A DNA stretch of 64,000 bases, taken from NCBI GenBank assembly GCA_020638975.1, contig JACKHN010000003.1:1-64000 (forward strand), written 5' to 3'. Under the pieces are notes generated by a model. That model did no database searches. It worked only from the letters and a program-made list of their open reading frames with translations, and was not told where the DNA came from. Of the stretch, positions 26,226 to 37,279 are shown in pieces. How positions within the stretch are numbered: position 1 is the first letter of the stretch; each line of letters begins with the position of its first letter. The position numbers were made by a program, and so were the translations under genes. This DNA comes from Planctomycetaceae bacterium. GTDB taxonomy: Bacteria > Planctomycetota > Planctomycetia > Pirellulales > Pirellulaceae.

Positions 26226-26900
26226 ATGGCGATTGAATCAATCTGTAAAGGTTGCGCTCAAAAACTCCGTGTCGGCGATGAATACGCCGGACGGAAGGCC
26301 CGCTGCCCGCACTGCAAGACGGTCTATACAGTTCCTGGCGTGGCAAGCGGCGAACGCACGCCAAGCACTAGCGACGGGTGGCTACTAAAGACGAAAGACG
26401 GCACGGTGTATGGGCCGGTCCCGAAGTCGGATCTCGACGGCTGGTTTCACGAGGGACGGCTCGACTCTACTTCGCAGGTGCGGAAGGAAGGTGAGACGAG
26501 CTGGCGTCAAGCATCCGAGCTCTATCCATCAATTCTCCTATCGAATTCATCTGGCGATAGTCCGTTTTCACGTAACCCGATATCCAATCTGCCAGAAACG
26601 AATCCCTACGCCTCGCCTTCGACGAGTGGGCCTGCAACTCGCCAATTCCGCCCCCATCGCGGCGGCATGATTCTGACGCTGGCATTGCTCGGCTTTGTCT
26701 GTTGTCAGATCTTCTCCATTGCCGCCTGGGTGATGGGACATGCGGACATGAAGGAGATCAATGCGGGAAGAATCGACCCGCAAGGCCGTGGCTTGACACA
26801 GGCTGGAATGATCATCGGGATCATCGGTACGGTGCTGATGATTCTTGGGGTTGGAGCCCAAATTATCATCGTCGCGTTCGCTATCGTCAGCGAGATGTAA
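26226..26900 (+). CDS. Zinc-ribbon + GYF_2 + DUF4190-type membrane protein (copy 2)
   Basis: 224 residues, a paralogue of the gene 15 bp upstream. The same four cysteines at 7, 10, 27 and 30 (CKGCAQKL...CPHCKTVYTV), the same GYF_2 segment (KTKDGTVYGPVPKSDLDGWF) and the same membrane pair (HRGGMILTLALLGFVCCQIF, AAWVMGHADMKEINAGRIDP) are present, joined by a longer Ser/Pro linker. The close tandem arrangement indicates a recent or maintained duplication. The last helix (GVGAQIIIVAFAI) is followed at once by the stop. The function is not known. Confidence 0.82.
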   Translation: MAIESICKGCAQKLRVGDEYAGRKARCPHCKTVYTVPGVASGERTPSTSDGWLLKTKDGTVYGPVPKSDLDGWFHEGRLDSTSQVRKEGETSWRQASELYPSILLSNSSGDSPFSRNPISNLPETNPYASPSTSGPATRQFRPHRGGMILTLALLGFVCCQIFSIAAWVMGHADMKEINAGRIDPQGRGLTQAGMIIGIIGTVLMILGVGAQIIIVAFAIVSEM

Positions 26901-27008
26901 TTGCGACGCCCTTTCCAAACCAAGGTTGCCGTTCTTCTTCCCGCGTCTTACGATGTGTCCAAGTGAACGTCCTAAGGTATCAGGATCGAGTCTTACCGCG
27001 CGCAGCTC

Positions 27009-29036
27009 ATGCATCCGACCGTCCGAAAACTGTTCCCCTACATAGCACTGACCGGCTTGTTTTCGGCGTTGGCTTGGGCGGTCTCGTTCGGCACGCTGCC
27101 TTCGGCTGACTTCTCGTTCCATAACGGCGACGAAGTCAAAACGGTCGATCCAGCCTTAGCCTACGGCCAACCCGAGCACCGTGTGATGACGGCAATGTTC
27201 GAAGGTCTCTATCGTGAATGGCCAATTGGCTATGAATTGGACGAGCAGGGCAATGTTGTCAGCACCCCGGAACCCGACGAGAACGGCAACTATCCCATGG
27301 GATCTGCGCCCGGCCTCGCGGAAAGCTATGAACTATCGGACGACGGACGCATTTACACCTTCCATCTCCGTCCTGGCGTGAAATGGTCGGATGGGTCGCC
27401 GATTACGGCTCACGATTTCGTTTGGTCGTGGCGTCGTACCTTGCATCCGGAAACCGCTGCGACGTACGGATACCAATTGTGGTATTTGGTCGGTGCCAAG
27501 CAATACACCGAAGGACGCGTTGAGGTCGGCGATCTGGTCGAGATCGAACTGGCGAATCGCCTGCGAGCCGATCAGCCGTTCCCGCGTGGTGACATCCGTC
27601 GCGCCAAGCTGATTGGGATAGCGCGTCCTCCGCAGGTCTCGCCTCCGACAAACGCAAGCGACGAAGTAAAGGAAGAGCTGCAGGCGACTTGGCGCAGCAA
27701 TTGGGTTTACGTCGTCGATCACAATGCCGTGCCGGGCGCGTCGGAGTCTGCAAGCGGAAAGGTTGGGGCTTATTGCAAGGGGACAGCTGACACCAATTGG
27801 AAGCAGTACGAGACGGAGTGGGTCGACGACCGGCGGCCTGAGTCGCTGCCGGATACCACGGTGAAGTGTCAGCAGATTCTGCTAGATTTCGAGTCGTCTG
27901 TCGGCGTTACCGCTCCCGATGATGCGACGCTGGTTGTCACGCTAAAGAATCGAACTCCCTTCTTCATCGACCTCACTGCGTTCTATGCGCTCTATCCGGT
28001 CAATCGAGCTTGTGTCGAGAAATACGGCACGCCGAATTGGACACAGCCACAGAACATCGTCACGAACGGTGCCTATAATCTGGAGTTTCGCCGTGTGCGA
28101 GATCGCATGCGGCTGGTAAAGAACCCGCAGTACTGGGACGCAGATCGAGTGAAGTTGGAGATCGTCGACGCGATGGCCGTCAAGTCGGTGACCACCGCCC
28201 TGAATATGTATCTCACCGGCCAACTGGATTGGGTGACGGACGTACCGGCATCCGTCATCCCCGAACTGATCGCTCGCCCCGAGAAAGACTTCATCCCGAC
28301 GCCGGTCTTGATCATCTACTTCTATCGACTGAACACAACGCGCCCGCCTTTGGATGACGTTCACGTACGCCGCGCTTTGAATCTTGCGATGGATAAGCAA
28401 CTGATCTGCGAGAAAGTGACGCAGGCCGGCCAGATCCCCGCCCGCAGTGTTGTGCCGCCTGGGCTGCCAGGATACAAGTCGCCGTTGTGTGGTGAGTTTG
28501 ATGTCGAGGCGGCACGCGCCGAGTTGGCAAAGTCAAAGTATGCCAATCGTCCCGGAGGCATCCCCAAGATCGAGATCACCTACAACACGAACGATACGCA
28601 CCGCGCGATCGCGGAAGTCATTCAGCAGATGTGGAAGAACAACCTGAGCATCGACGTCGAGTTGAAGAACCTGGAATGGAACTCCTACCTTGATGCACAG
28701 CACACGATGCAGTTTTCCGTCTGCCGCGCCGGTTGGGTTCCCGATTATCCCGATGCCAACACTTTCATTGACATGTGGGTCACGGGGGGCGAGAACAATG
28801 AAACGGGTTGGAGCAATGCCCGATACGACGCACTCGTCAAACAAGCCGCTGAAGAACCGGATTCCGAATTGCGTCTGCGGCACATGGAAGAAGCGGAAGC
28901 GATTCTGATGGACGAGTTGCCAATTGTGCCGATTTATTACTACACCGGCAAGAACATCGTATCGCCTCGCGTGAAGGGCTTCTTTCACAATGCACTTGAT
29001 CAGTATCCGATCCAGTTGATGTACTTCGAGGAGTGA
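27009..29036 (+). CDS. oppA: ABC importer solute-binding protein, oligopeptide type (OppA-like)
   Basis: 675 residues with an N-terminal signal or anchor (LFPYIALTGLFSALAWAVSF, no lipobox). The SBP_bac_5 family fold is clear: DPALAYGQPEHRVMTAMFEG, LSDDGRIYTFHLRPGVKWSD, PITAHDFVWSWRR, and later VRRALNLAMDKQLICEKV and EAILMDELPIVPIYYY. It is longer than typical OppA (about 540) because of an insert around 160-270, rich in charged residues. It would deliver peptides or other oligomers to the permeases. The stop overlaps the next start by 4 bp (GTGA). Confidence 0.9.
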   Translation: MHPTVRKLFPYIALTGLFSALAWAVSFGTLPSADFSFHNGDEVKTVDPALAYGQPEHRVMTAMFEGLYREWPIGYELDEQGNVVSTPEPDENGNYPMGSAPGLAESYELSDDGRIYTFHLRPGVKWSDGSPITAHDFVWSWRRTLHPETAATYGYQLWYLVGAKQYTEGRVEVGDLVEIELANRLRADQPFPRGDIRRAKLIGIARPPQVSPPTNASDEVKEELQATWRSNWVYVVDHNAVPGASESASGKVGAYCKGTADTNWKQYETEWVDDRRPESLPDTTVKCQQILLDFESSVGVTAPDDATLVVTLKNRTPFFIDLTAFYALYPVNRACVEKYGTPNWTQPQNIVTNGAYNLEFRRVRDRMRLVKNPQYWDADRVKLEIVDAMAVKSVTTALNMYLTGQLDWVTDVPASVIPELIARPEKDFIPTPVLIIYFYRLNTTRPPLDDVHVRRALNLAMDKQLICEKVTQAGQIPARSVVPPGLPGYKSPLCGEFDVEAARAELAKSKYANRPGGIPKIEITYNTNDTHRAIAEVIQQMWKNNLSIDVELKNLEWNSYLDAQHTMQFSVCRAGWVPDYPDANTFIDMWVTGGENNETGWSNARYDALVKQAAEEPDSELRLRHMEEAEAILMDELPIVPIYYYTGKNIVSPRVKGFFHNALDQYPIQLMYFEE

Positions 29037-29974
29037 TTGTGGGAGGACTCGGCGGCTTTCTACTACGACGAGCGTGTTGGATCGTGATCACTTTGTGGAT
29101 CGTGTACACAGCGTCGTTCATCCTGATGCGGAGCGTGCCGGGAGGCCCTTTCGATAGTGAACGCAAGCTGCCCGCCGAAATTCAGAAGAATATCGAAGCT
29201 CGCTATAAACTCGATCAACCATTGATCAATCAATACTTCAATCACTTAGGCAACATCCTCTTCGCCGGGGATTTCGGGCCGAGTTTTCGCCTCACGGACT
29301 TCACCGTAAATGAAGTTATCAAGCAGGGATTCCCCGTTTCCGCGTCGATGGGAATCTTTGCGATTACGTTTGCGTTCGTGTTGGGAACGCTTTCGGGGAT
29401 CGTCTCGGCGATTCGACGTCATACGGCGTGGGACGTTTCGTTTATGACCGCCGCGACGCTCGGCATCGCGGTGCCTAATTTCGTGCTGGCGAGCTTGGCA
29501 ATCGTCCTGTTCGTCTTCACCATCCCGCTGTTCCCGGCAGCTGGCTGGGGCTCGTTGCGGCAGATCATTCTCCCAGCATTGTGCCTCGGTGCACCATATG
29601 CAGGCTACATCGCTCGACTGACTCGCACCGGCATGCTCGAAGTCCTCGGTCGTGATTACATTCGCACGGCATACGCCAAGGGATTGAGTGAGCGGCGAGT
29701 TGTGACGCGGCATGCGTTGCGAGGCGCATTGCTTCCGGTCGTTTCGTATCTCGGTCCAGCGACGGCTGGAATCCTGACAGGATCGCTGGTATTGGAACAG
29801 ATATTCGCGCTGCCCGGCCTGGGAAGTCACTTTGTCGAAGCTGCGTTACAACGCGATTATCCCTTGGCACTCGGAATGGTCATGGTCTACACCTGCCTGC
29901 TCTTGTTTATGAACACGTTGGTCGACTTGTCCTATGTAATGCTCGATCCTCGCGTGAAAATCGAGACACAATAG
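29033..29974 (+). CDS. oppB: ABC transporter permease, OppB/DppB type
   Basis: 313 residues from GTG 29033 (a second in-frame GTG at 29039 is possible). It has six transmembrane segments, beginning LLRRACWIVITLWIVYTASF, the N-terminal VPGGPFD signature of the BPD_transp_1 family, and the EAA loop around RLTRTGMLEVLGRDYIRTAY, AKGLSERRVVTRHALRGALL. It forms the membrane channel with the next permease and takes peptides from the binding protein. Confidence 0.93.
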   Translation: MIVGGLGGFLLRRACWIVITLWIVYTASFILMRSVPGGPFDSERKLPAEIQKNIEARYKLDQPLINQYFNHLGNILFAGDFGPSFRLTDFTVNEVIKQGFPVSASMGIFAITFAFVLGTLSGIVSAIRRHTAWDVSFMTAATLGIAVPNFVLASLAIVLFVFTIPLFPAAGWGSLRQIILPALCLGAPYAGYIARLTRTGMLEVLGRDYIRTAYAKGLSERRVVTRHALRGALLPVVSYLGPATAGILTGSLVLEQIFALPGLGSHFVEAALQRDYPLALGMVMVYTCLLLFMNTLVDLSYVMLDPRVKIETQ

Positions 29975-31228
29975 ATGACCGAATCGTCCCCACAATCGAA
30001 GCACACGACCGAGGCCTCCGACGCCGAACGATATACGCGGCTGTTAGACGAGGCGCGAGGAATCCATGGCGTGTCGTTATGGCAGGACGCATGGCGACGC
30101 CTGCGGAGAAATCGAGTCGCCATGGGTTCGCTGTATTATGTGATCGCGATTTCGATACTAGCCGTTTTTGTACCGCTGTTGCCGCTGCAATCTCCGCTGG
30201 ACAAGGACTTACGGAATCGGAAAGATCTTCCGCCCAATCTCGCCGCGATATCGCTGGGCGATCGGAGCGAATTACGATTCGAGAATAATTCTCTCCAAGC
30301 CGAGCTAAACAAGTTTGAAGCCTCGATGGCAGAAATGCGTCGCGCGATCGCATCTTCAGCCGCCGAGCAACGAGCCGATTTATTGCAACGGATGGAGACT
30401 GCCGAAACGAACAACAATCCGCTACTGAAGTTGTGGAACAACCCCGGGCCAATCGTTCAAGCGATGTTGCGATTGCGAATTGCGGTATTCGGCGATTGGT
30501 GCATTCCGTCCATTTTCGGGACGGACGACCTTGGACGAGATGTCTTGTCGCGAGTGTGTTGGGGGGCTCGGGTCTCGTTGATCGTAGGAGTTGTTGCGAC
30601 CTTGGTCTCCTTGGCAATCGGAGTCAGCTACGGTGCGATCGCTGGCTACTGCGGTGGTTGGATTGACGAGCTTATGATGCGGTTCGTCGATATTATGTAT
30701 TCCATTCCCTTCATTTTCGTCGTCATCTTTCTGCTGACCATTCTGGGAGCCGAAGACACGAAGCGCTGGCTGGACGAGCACGGCGTCAACCAGCTGGTCA
30801 TCTTTTATGTCGTCATCGGTGCCTTTTATTGGCTGACGATGGCTCGCGTCGTCCGTGGCCAAGTCATTTCGCTGAAGAACGAACAGTTTGTGGAAGCCGC
30901 GAGAGTCATCGGTGCGGGCCGAACACGAATCATCTTCCGGCACCTCATCCCAAATGTGCTAGGCATCGTGATCGTGTATCTGACGCTGACGATTCCTGCC
31001 GTGATGCTCTTCGAATCGTTTCTCTCGTTCTTAGGGCTTGGCGTTTCGCCTCCAGACGTCTCGTGGGGACTGCTGGTCAACGAAGGTACTCAAGTTATCA
31101 CACCGATCAAAATCTACTGGTGGCTGGTTGTCTTCTCAGGCATGACACTGGCAATGACCCTGTTTTCACTGAACTTCCTCGGCGACGGACTCCGCGACGC
31201 ACTCGACCCGCGGATGAAGAATCGATAG
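29975..31228 (+). CDS. oppC: ABC transporter permease, OppC/DppC type
   Basis: 417 residues starting directly after the oppB stop (ATG 29975). It has an extra N-terminal region (about 100-150 residues, partly helical and charged) before the permease core, longer than typical OppC. The family core includes FGTDDLGRDVLSRVCWGARV, SLIVGVVATLVSLAIGVSYG, the EAA loop EAARVIGAGRTRIIFRHLIP and FLGLGVSPPDVSWG. No ATPase genes (oppD/oppF) follow; the next gene is an oxidoreductase 327 bp away, so the ATPase must come from elsewhere. Confidence 0.92.
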   Translation: MTESSPQSKHTTEASDAERYTRLLDEARGIHGVSLWQDAWRRLRRNRVAMGSLYYVIAISILAVFVPLLPLQSPLDKDLRNRKDLPPNLAAISLGDRSELRFENNSLQAELNKFEASMAEMRRAIASSAAEQRADLLQRMETAETNNNPLLKLWNNPGPIVQAMLRLRIAVFGDWCIPSIFGTDDLGRDVLSRVCWGARVSLIVGVVATLVSLAIGVSYGAIAGYCGGWIDELMMRFVDIMYSIPFIFVVIFLLTILGAEDTKRWLDEHGVNQLVIFYVVIGAFYWLTMARVVRGQVISLKNEQFVEAARVIGAGRTRIIFRHLIPNVLGIVIVYLTLTIPAVMLFESFLSFLGLGVSPPDVSWGLLVNEGTQVITPIKIYWWLVVFSGMTLAMTLFSLNFLGDGLRDALDPRMKNR

Positions 31229-31555
31229 GAACAAGCACGCCGCTGCCGTGAGCCCGCTTCGGTGATCTCGTGCATGTGTCGCGCCGAGGCTAGTTCCAAG
31301 AACATTCCGGTTTCCCGTTGAACCAACCCCGGGCGCGAGTATAAGAGGGGCTTTGAACAGCTTCTCCGGAAGTTTGATACCGTGCAGGCATTGGTCAGCA
31401 TTCGATATAATGAATCGCCGTCGCACTCCGCCACGACTAGCCTATTCGCCGATCGTCAACTTGCAAAACGGGATTCACAACTGTAGGTACTCAACTCCCT
31501 TAGCATCACGGCAGAGCGTGATTGCTTCTACAATCCACACTAGCAGGGAATCATC
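31229..31555. other. Intergenic region with a degenerate inverted-repeat element
   Basis: No gene is seen. It holds the degenerate copy of repeat family C described next. A possible RBS, GCAGGGA, lies before the ATG of the following gene. Confidence 0.5.
31409..31536. repeat. Degenerate copy of repeat family C (TGTAGCC-TCACGCTC)
   Basis: The left end GCCGTCGCACTCCGCCACGA and the inverted right end TGTAGAAGCAATCACGCTCT (read on the minus strand) resemble the two arms of the clean copy at 37165-37279, with many mismatches. Boundaries are approximate. Confidence 0.45.
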
Positions 31556-32878
31556 ATGCCACTCAATCGCCGTCAGTTCATTCACGCGACCGCCGCTACG
31601 GGACTCGCCTTGAGCGGAGTACCCTTCATCCACGCCGCACCCAAGGCCAAACAATACCGCACCGCGTTGATTGGCTCCGGTTGGTGGGGCATGAATATTT
31701 TGAAAGAAGCGATGGCGGGGGGACAGTGCAAAGCCGTTGCGTTATGCGACGTAGATCAGAACGCGTTGGAACTCGCCGCCGAGGAAGTGACCGATCTGTC
31801 GGGTGACACGCCGAAAACGTACGGCGATTTCCGCGAGTTGCTCGACAAAGAGAAGATCGACATCGCGATCATCGCGACGCCGGACCACTGGCACGCCTTG
31901 AATACCATCGCGGCGATTGATAAAGGTGCCCACATCTTCGTCGAGAAACCAACCGGCCACACGATCATGGAAAGCCGAGCAATGTTGAACGCGGCGCAGG
32001 CGTCAGGTCGCGTCATCCAAGTCGGTCTCCATCGGCGGATTGGTCCGCACTATGTCTCGGGGATGAAGTTCTTAAAAGACGGCGGAGCAGGCGACATCGG
32101 AATGGTCCGAACGTTCGTTCATAGCCGTGGTGGGGCTGAGCTGCCGAACAAGAACAGCGAAGTTCCCGACGGGCTCGATTGGGAAATGTATTGCGGTCCC
32201 GCTCCTCTGCGGCCTTTCAACAGTCGCATCCATCCTGGCGGCTTCCGAAACTTCCTCGACTATGCCAACGGCACGCTCGGTGATTGGGGCGTTCACTGGC
32301 TCGATCAAGTTTTGCTGTGGACCGATGAAAAGTATCCTCGCAAGGTCTACTCTACGGGCGGACGCCCAATCAAAGGCGAAGCAGTGCTGAACGAGACCGA
32401 ACAGACAACCGACGCGCCTGACATGCAAGTCGCGACCTTCGAGTTCGAATCTTTCACCGCCACGTGGGAGCATCGTCGCTTTGCGGGCAATGAAACCGAG
32501 AAGCATTCGATCGGCTGCTACTTCTACGGAACCAAAGGCACGTTCCACATGGGCTGGCGTGATGGCTGGACGTTTTATCCGGCCGATGGCAAAGGCGAAG
32601 TCCTCCATCACAACGCACAACACCAAGAACCGGATGGTCACAGCATCACAGCACTTTGGGCTGACTTTATGAACAGCATCGAGACCGGCAAGAAGCCCGT
32701 CTGCGACATCGAATCCAGCCATCGTTCCACCAACATGAGCTTGCTCGGCATGTTGTCTTACAAGCTCGGGCGGAGCGTTGAATGGGATGGAGTGAAGGAG
32801 CGGTGCGTCGGCGATGAGCAAGCCAATGGGCTACTCAAGCGTGAGTATCGTGGCGACTGGAAATATCCAATCGCGTGA
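31556..32878 (+). CDS. Tat-exported Gfo/Idh/MocA family oxidoreductase
   Basis: 440 residues. The N-terminus MPLNRRQFIHATAATGLALSG is a twin-arginine signal, followed by a hydrophobic stretch and AAP cleavage. The mature protein has the NAD-binding GSGWWGMNIL, then VALCDVDQNALELAA, the EKP motif (HIFVEKPTGH) and the C-terminal Gfo/Idh fold (GDWGVHWLDQVLLW). Such secreted oxidoreductases are abundant in planctomycetes and probably act on sugars with a tightly bound cofactor in the periplasm. The substrate is not known. It is transcribed alone. Confidence 0.9.
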   Translation: MPLNRRQFIHATAATGLALSGVPFIHAAPKAKQYRTALIGSGWWGMNILKEAMAGGQCKAVALCDVDQNALELAAEEVTDLSGDTPKTYGDFRELLDKEKIDIAIIATPDHWHALNTIAAIDKGAHIFVEKPTGHTIMESRAMLNAAQASGRVIQVGLHRRIGPHYVSGMKFLKDGGAGDIGMVRTFVHSRGGAELPNKNSEVPDGLDWEMYCGPAPLRPFNSRIHPGGFRNFLDYANGTLGDWGVHWLDQVLLWTDEKYPRKVYSTGGRPIKGEAVLNETEQTTDAPDMQVATFEFESFTATWEHRRFAGNETEKHSIGCYFYGTKGTFHMGWRDGWTFYPADGKGEVLHHNAQHQEPDGHSITALWADFMNSIETGKKPVCDIESSHRSTNMSLLGMLSYKLGRSVEWDGVKERCVGDEQANGLLKREYRGDWKYPIA

Positions 32879-33007
32879 CGACTCTTGCTTCGTTATTTTT
32901 ACCACGGTGGCACAGAGAACACGGAGTTTCTGCTCTTGCCACGCTCCGTGACCTCCGAAATTCTGTGTTTAGCTTCTTCCTCTCGATCCTTGAAATGACA
33001 CCGCATC

Positions 33008-33226
33008 CTAAAGCGGCGGGAACACCCACAACCAAGGCGTAACTTCCCGAAGAGCAACGATGAATGCTGGCACGGCGCAAACTGCTCCCAACCCCAAAAT
33101 GAGGGCAAGCAGCATTCCCAAGACGCCCGGAGGCCAATAGCCCGTCCCAGTCTTCGCCCACTTCACCAGTGCGACAAACACGACGGACACGCTGCAGAAC
33201 GCGAGAATTATCGTGAGAAGGCGCAT
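33008..33226 (-). CDS. Small predicted membrane protein
   Basis: 72 residues from ATG 33226. Two transmembrane segments are visible (LLTIILAFCSVSVVFVALV and LGMLLALILGLGAVCAVPAF). The start has GAGAAGG upstream (minus strand), a fair RBS. I do not recognise a family. It could be a chance frame, but the two hydrophobic segments and RBS argue for a gene. It lies 50 bp after the dcd stop on the same strand. Confidence 0.5.
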   Translation of the reverse strand: MRLLTIILAFCSVSVVFVALVKWAKTGTGYWPPGVLGMLLALILGLGAVCAVPAFIVALREVTPWLWVFPPL

Positions 33227-33276
33227 CGGCGACGCCTCAGGTGAGAAGTCGACTCGGGAACTTACACAAGCGATTG

Positions 33277-33852
33277 TTAGTGTCGATCTCGCCCAAACTC
33301 AAACACCAACTGCGGATCATCTTCTTTCGCGTCCGGATTCAACTCGCGATACAGCAGGCTCGGTTGAATATCGCGGGCGTTTTGATACTTCTCGCTGCAA
33401 TACTCTTTGATGTTGCCTTTGATCTCGTGGAAGAAGATTTGGCAAATCGGAACGCCTGGATAGATCTTCACGGGCTGGACGGCAAACATCTCTAACGTCC
33501 AGTGGCCGCGGAATCCGACGTCGCCGAAGCCGGCCGTGACGTGGACGAACAGGCCCAACCGGCCGATCGACGAGCGGCCTTCGATCATCGGCACGAAGTT
33601 GTGTGTTTCCGTATACTCGGCGGTGCGACCGAGATAAAGCTGATTTGGACTGAGTACGAGTCCGTCTTCTGGGATCTGGATGCGGCGAACTCGGTTGGGG
33701 TGTCGCATGTCGAGTACGATCTCTTCATAGATCATGATCTCGTCATGCAACGTCAGGTTGTAGCTATTGGGATTGAGTTTCGCTTCATCGAAAGGCTCGA
33801 TCACAATTTCAGTGCCAAGGTGGCTGCGGATCTCGTCACCAGAAAGAATCAT
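33277..33852 (-). CDS. dcd: dCTP deaminase
   Basis: 191 residues. N-terminal MILSGDEIRSHL, then the substrate-binding SSIGRLGLFVHVTAGFGDVG and FRGHWTLEMF, in which Arg and the catalytic Glu of the TLE segment are retained; the trimeric dUTPase/dCTP deaminase fold fits. It deaminates dCTP to dUTP for thymidylate synthesis; it may be bifunctional. Its ATG immediately follows the nth stop codon (TAAATG), so the two genes are co-transcribed. Confidence 0.92.
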   Translation of the reverse strand: MILSGDEIRSHLGTEIVIEPFDEAKLNPNSYNLTLHDEIMIYEEIVLDMRHPNRVRRIQIPEDGLVLSPNQLYLGRTAEYTETHNFVPMIEGRSSIGRLGLFVHVTAGFGDVGFRGHWTLEMFAVQPVKIYPGVPICQIFFHEIKGNIKEYCSEKYQNARDIQPSLLYRELNPDAKEDDPQLVFEFGRDRH

Positions 33853-34503
33853 TTAATGCTCGACTCCGATTCGTGGGCAGATCTTCTTGAACCCGCACTC
33901 GTCACACAATGGCTTACGGGCCTTGCAGACGCGACGACCGTGGTGAATCAATCGATGAGAATAGTCGATCCACTCCTTCCGCGGTAGCAGTTCAATCAAA
34001 TCTCGCTCGATCTTGACGGCGTCTGTGCTCGCCGTCAGTCCCAATCGCTTGCTTATTCGCCCCACATGTGTGTCGACCACGACGCCGGTCGGAATGCCAA
34101 ATGCCGTGCCTAACACCACATTCGCGGTCTTTCGCCCCACACCTGGCAAGTTGACGAGAATATCGAGATCTTGCGGCACTTCTCCATTAAATTCTTCTGA
34201 CAATCGCTGCGAAAGGGCTTTGATGTTCTTGGCCTTGTTGCGGAAGAAGCCGGTGCTTTGGACCAGTTTTTCGATTTCCTTCAGCGGTACTGCAGCGAGA
34301 TCCTTCGCAGTCGGATACTTTGCGAACAGGACTTTGGTCACGATATTGACCCGCTCGTCCGTGCATTGTGCCGACAGCACGGTCGCGACGAGCAACTGGA
34401 AAGGGGTGTCGTGAATGAGTGCGCATTCGGCATCCGCATAGTCGCGTCGCAAACCACGAACTACTTTCGCAGCTTGCTTCTTCTTGGCCGGATCTGCTGT
34501 CAT
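33853..34503 (-). CDS. nth: Endonuclease III
   Basis: 216 residues. The helix-hairpin-helix LPGVGRKTANVV, with the catalytic Lys in that loop, and the following Asp in VDTHVGRISKRLGL define the Nth/MutY family. The C-terminal cluster has Cys193, Cys200, Cys203 and Cys209 (CX6CX2CX5C), the 4Fe-4S site. It excises oxidised pyrimidines and nicks at abasic sites. It heads a short operon with dcd. A perfect 31-bp palindrome lies just upstream of its start. Confidence 0.96.
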   Translation of the reverse strand: MTADPAKKKQAAKVVRGLRRDYADAECALIHDTPFQLLVATVLSAQCTDERVNIVTKVLFAKYPTAKDLAAVPLKEIEKLVQSTGFFRNKAKNIKALSQRLSEEFNGEVPQDLDILVNLPGVGRKTANVVLGTAFGIPTGVVVDTHVGRISKRLGLTASTDAVKIERDLIELLPRKEWIDYSHRLIHHGRRVCKARKPLCDECGFKKICPRIGVEH

Positions 34504-34537
34504 ACCGTCGCTTCCTGACTTCTTGTCTGCCGGGGAA

Positions 34538-34624
34538 AACCACTAATGGACACTAACTGACACTAATCAATGCGCCCGCAGGGTAGGGTCTCCGATTAGT
34601 GTCAGTTAGTGTCCATTAGTGGTT
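34538..34624. repeat. Perfect 31-bp inverted repeat, family D (TAATGGACACTAACTGACAC)
   Basis: Arms at 34538-34568 and 34594-34624 are exact reverse complements (AACCACTAATGGACACTAAC...), separated by a 25-bp spacer. It lies between the CehA-like gene's 3' end and nth, both minus strand, so it could end transcription or be a mobile palindrome. No poly-U tract follows. Confidence 0.8.
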
Positions 34625-34639
34625 CCAACTGTCAGCTGG

Positions 34640-37078
<2,439 letters not shown>

Positions 37079-37164
37079 CGGGCAGCCTCATCAAAAGGGT
37101 GGGAAGTCTGTCAGCGGCAGCCAATATGATGTGGTTGCTGAGTCGCGATTGCAAGCGACATAAA

Positions 37165-37279
37165 GTAGCCGTCACGCTCCGCCGTGACGAGCCTTTAGAA
37201 GGAGGCTTGCGCCACGATTCGGCTGGATTGAATTTCGGCGTCCACTTTGCAGGCTCATCACGCGGAGCGTGATGGCTAC
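37165..37279. repeat. Inverted-repeat element, family C (clean copy)
   Basis: About 115 bp. The left end GTAGCCGTCACGCTCCGCCG and the right end, read inverted, GTAGCCATCACGCTCCGCG form terminal arms of about 28 bp with few mismatches. The right arm supplies the stop codon (TAG at 37276-37278) of the adjacent dehydrogenase gene. A degenerate copy lies at 31409-31536. Confidence 0.78.

Noticed and set aside
32885..32985. Imperfect palindrome with CACAGAGAACACGGAG-like arms
   Set aside because: The arms are too interrupted to call a repeat with confidence, though such motifs are common in planctomycete intergenic DNA.
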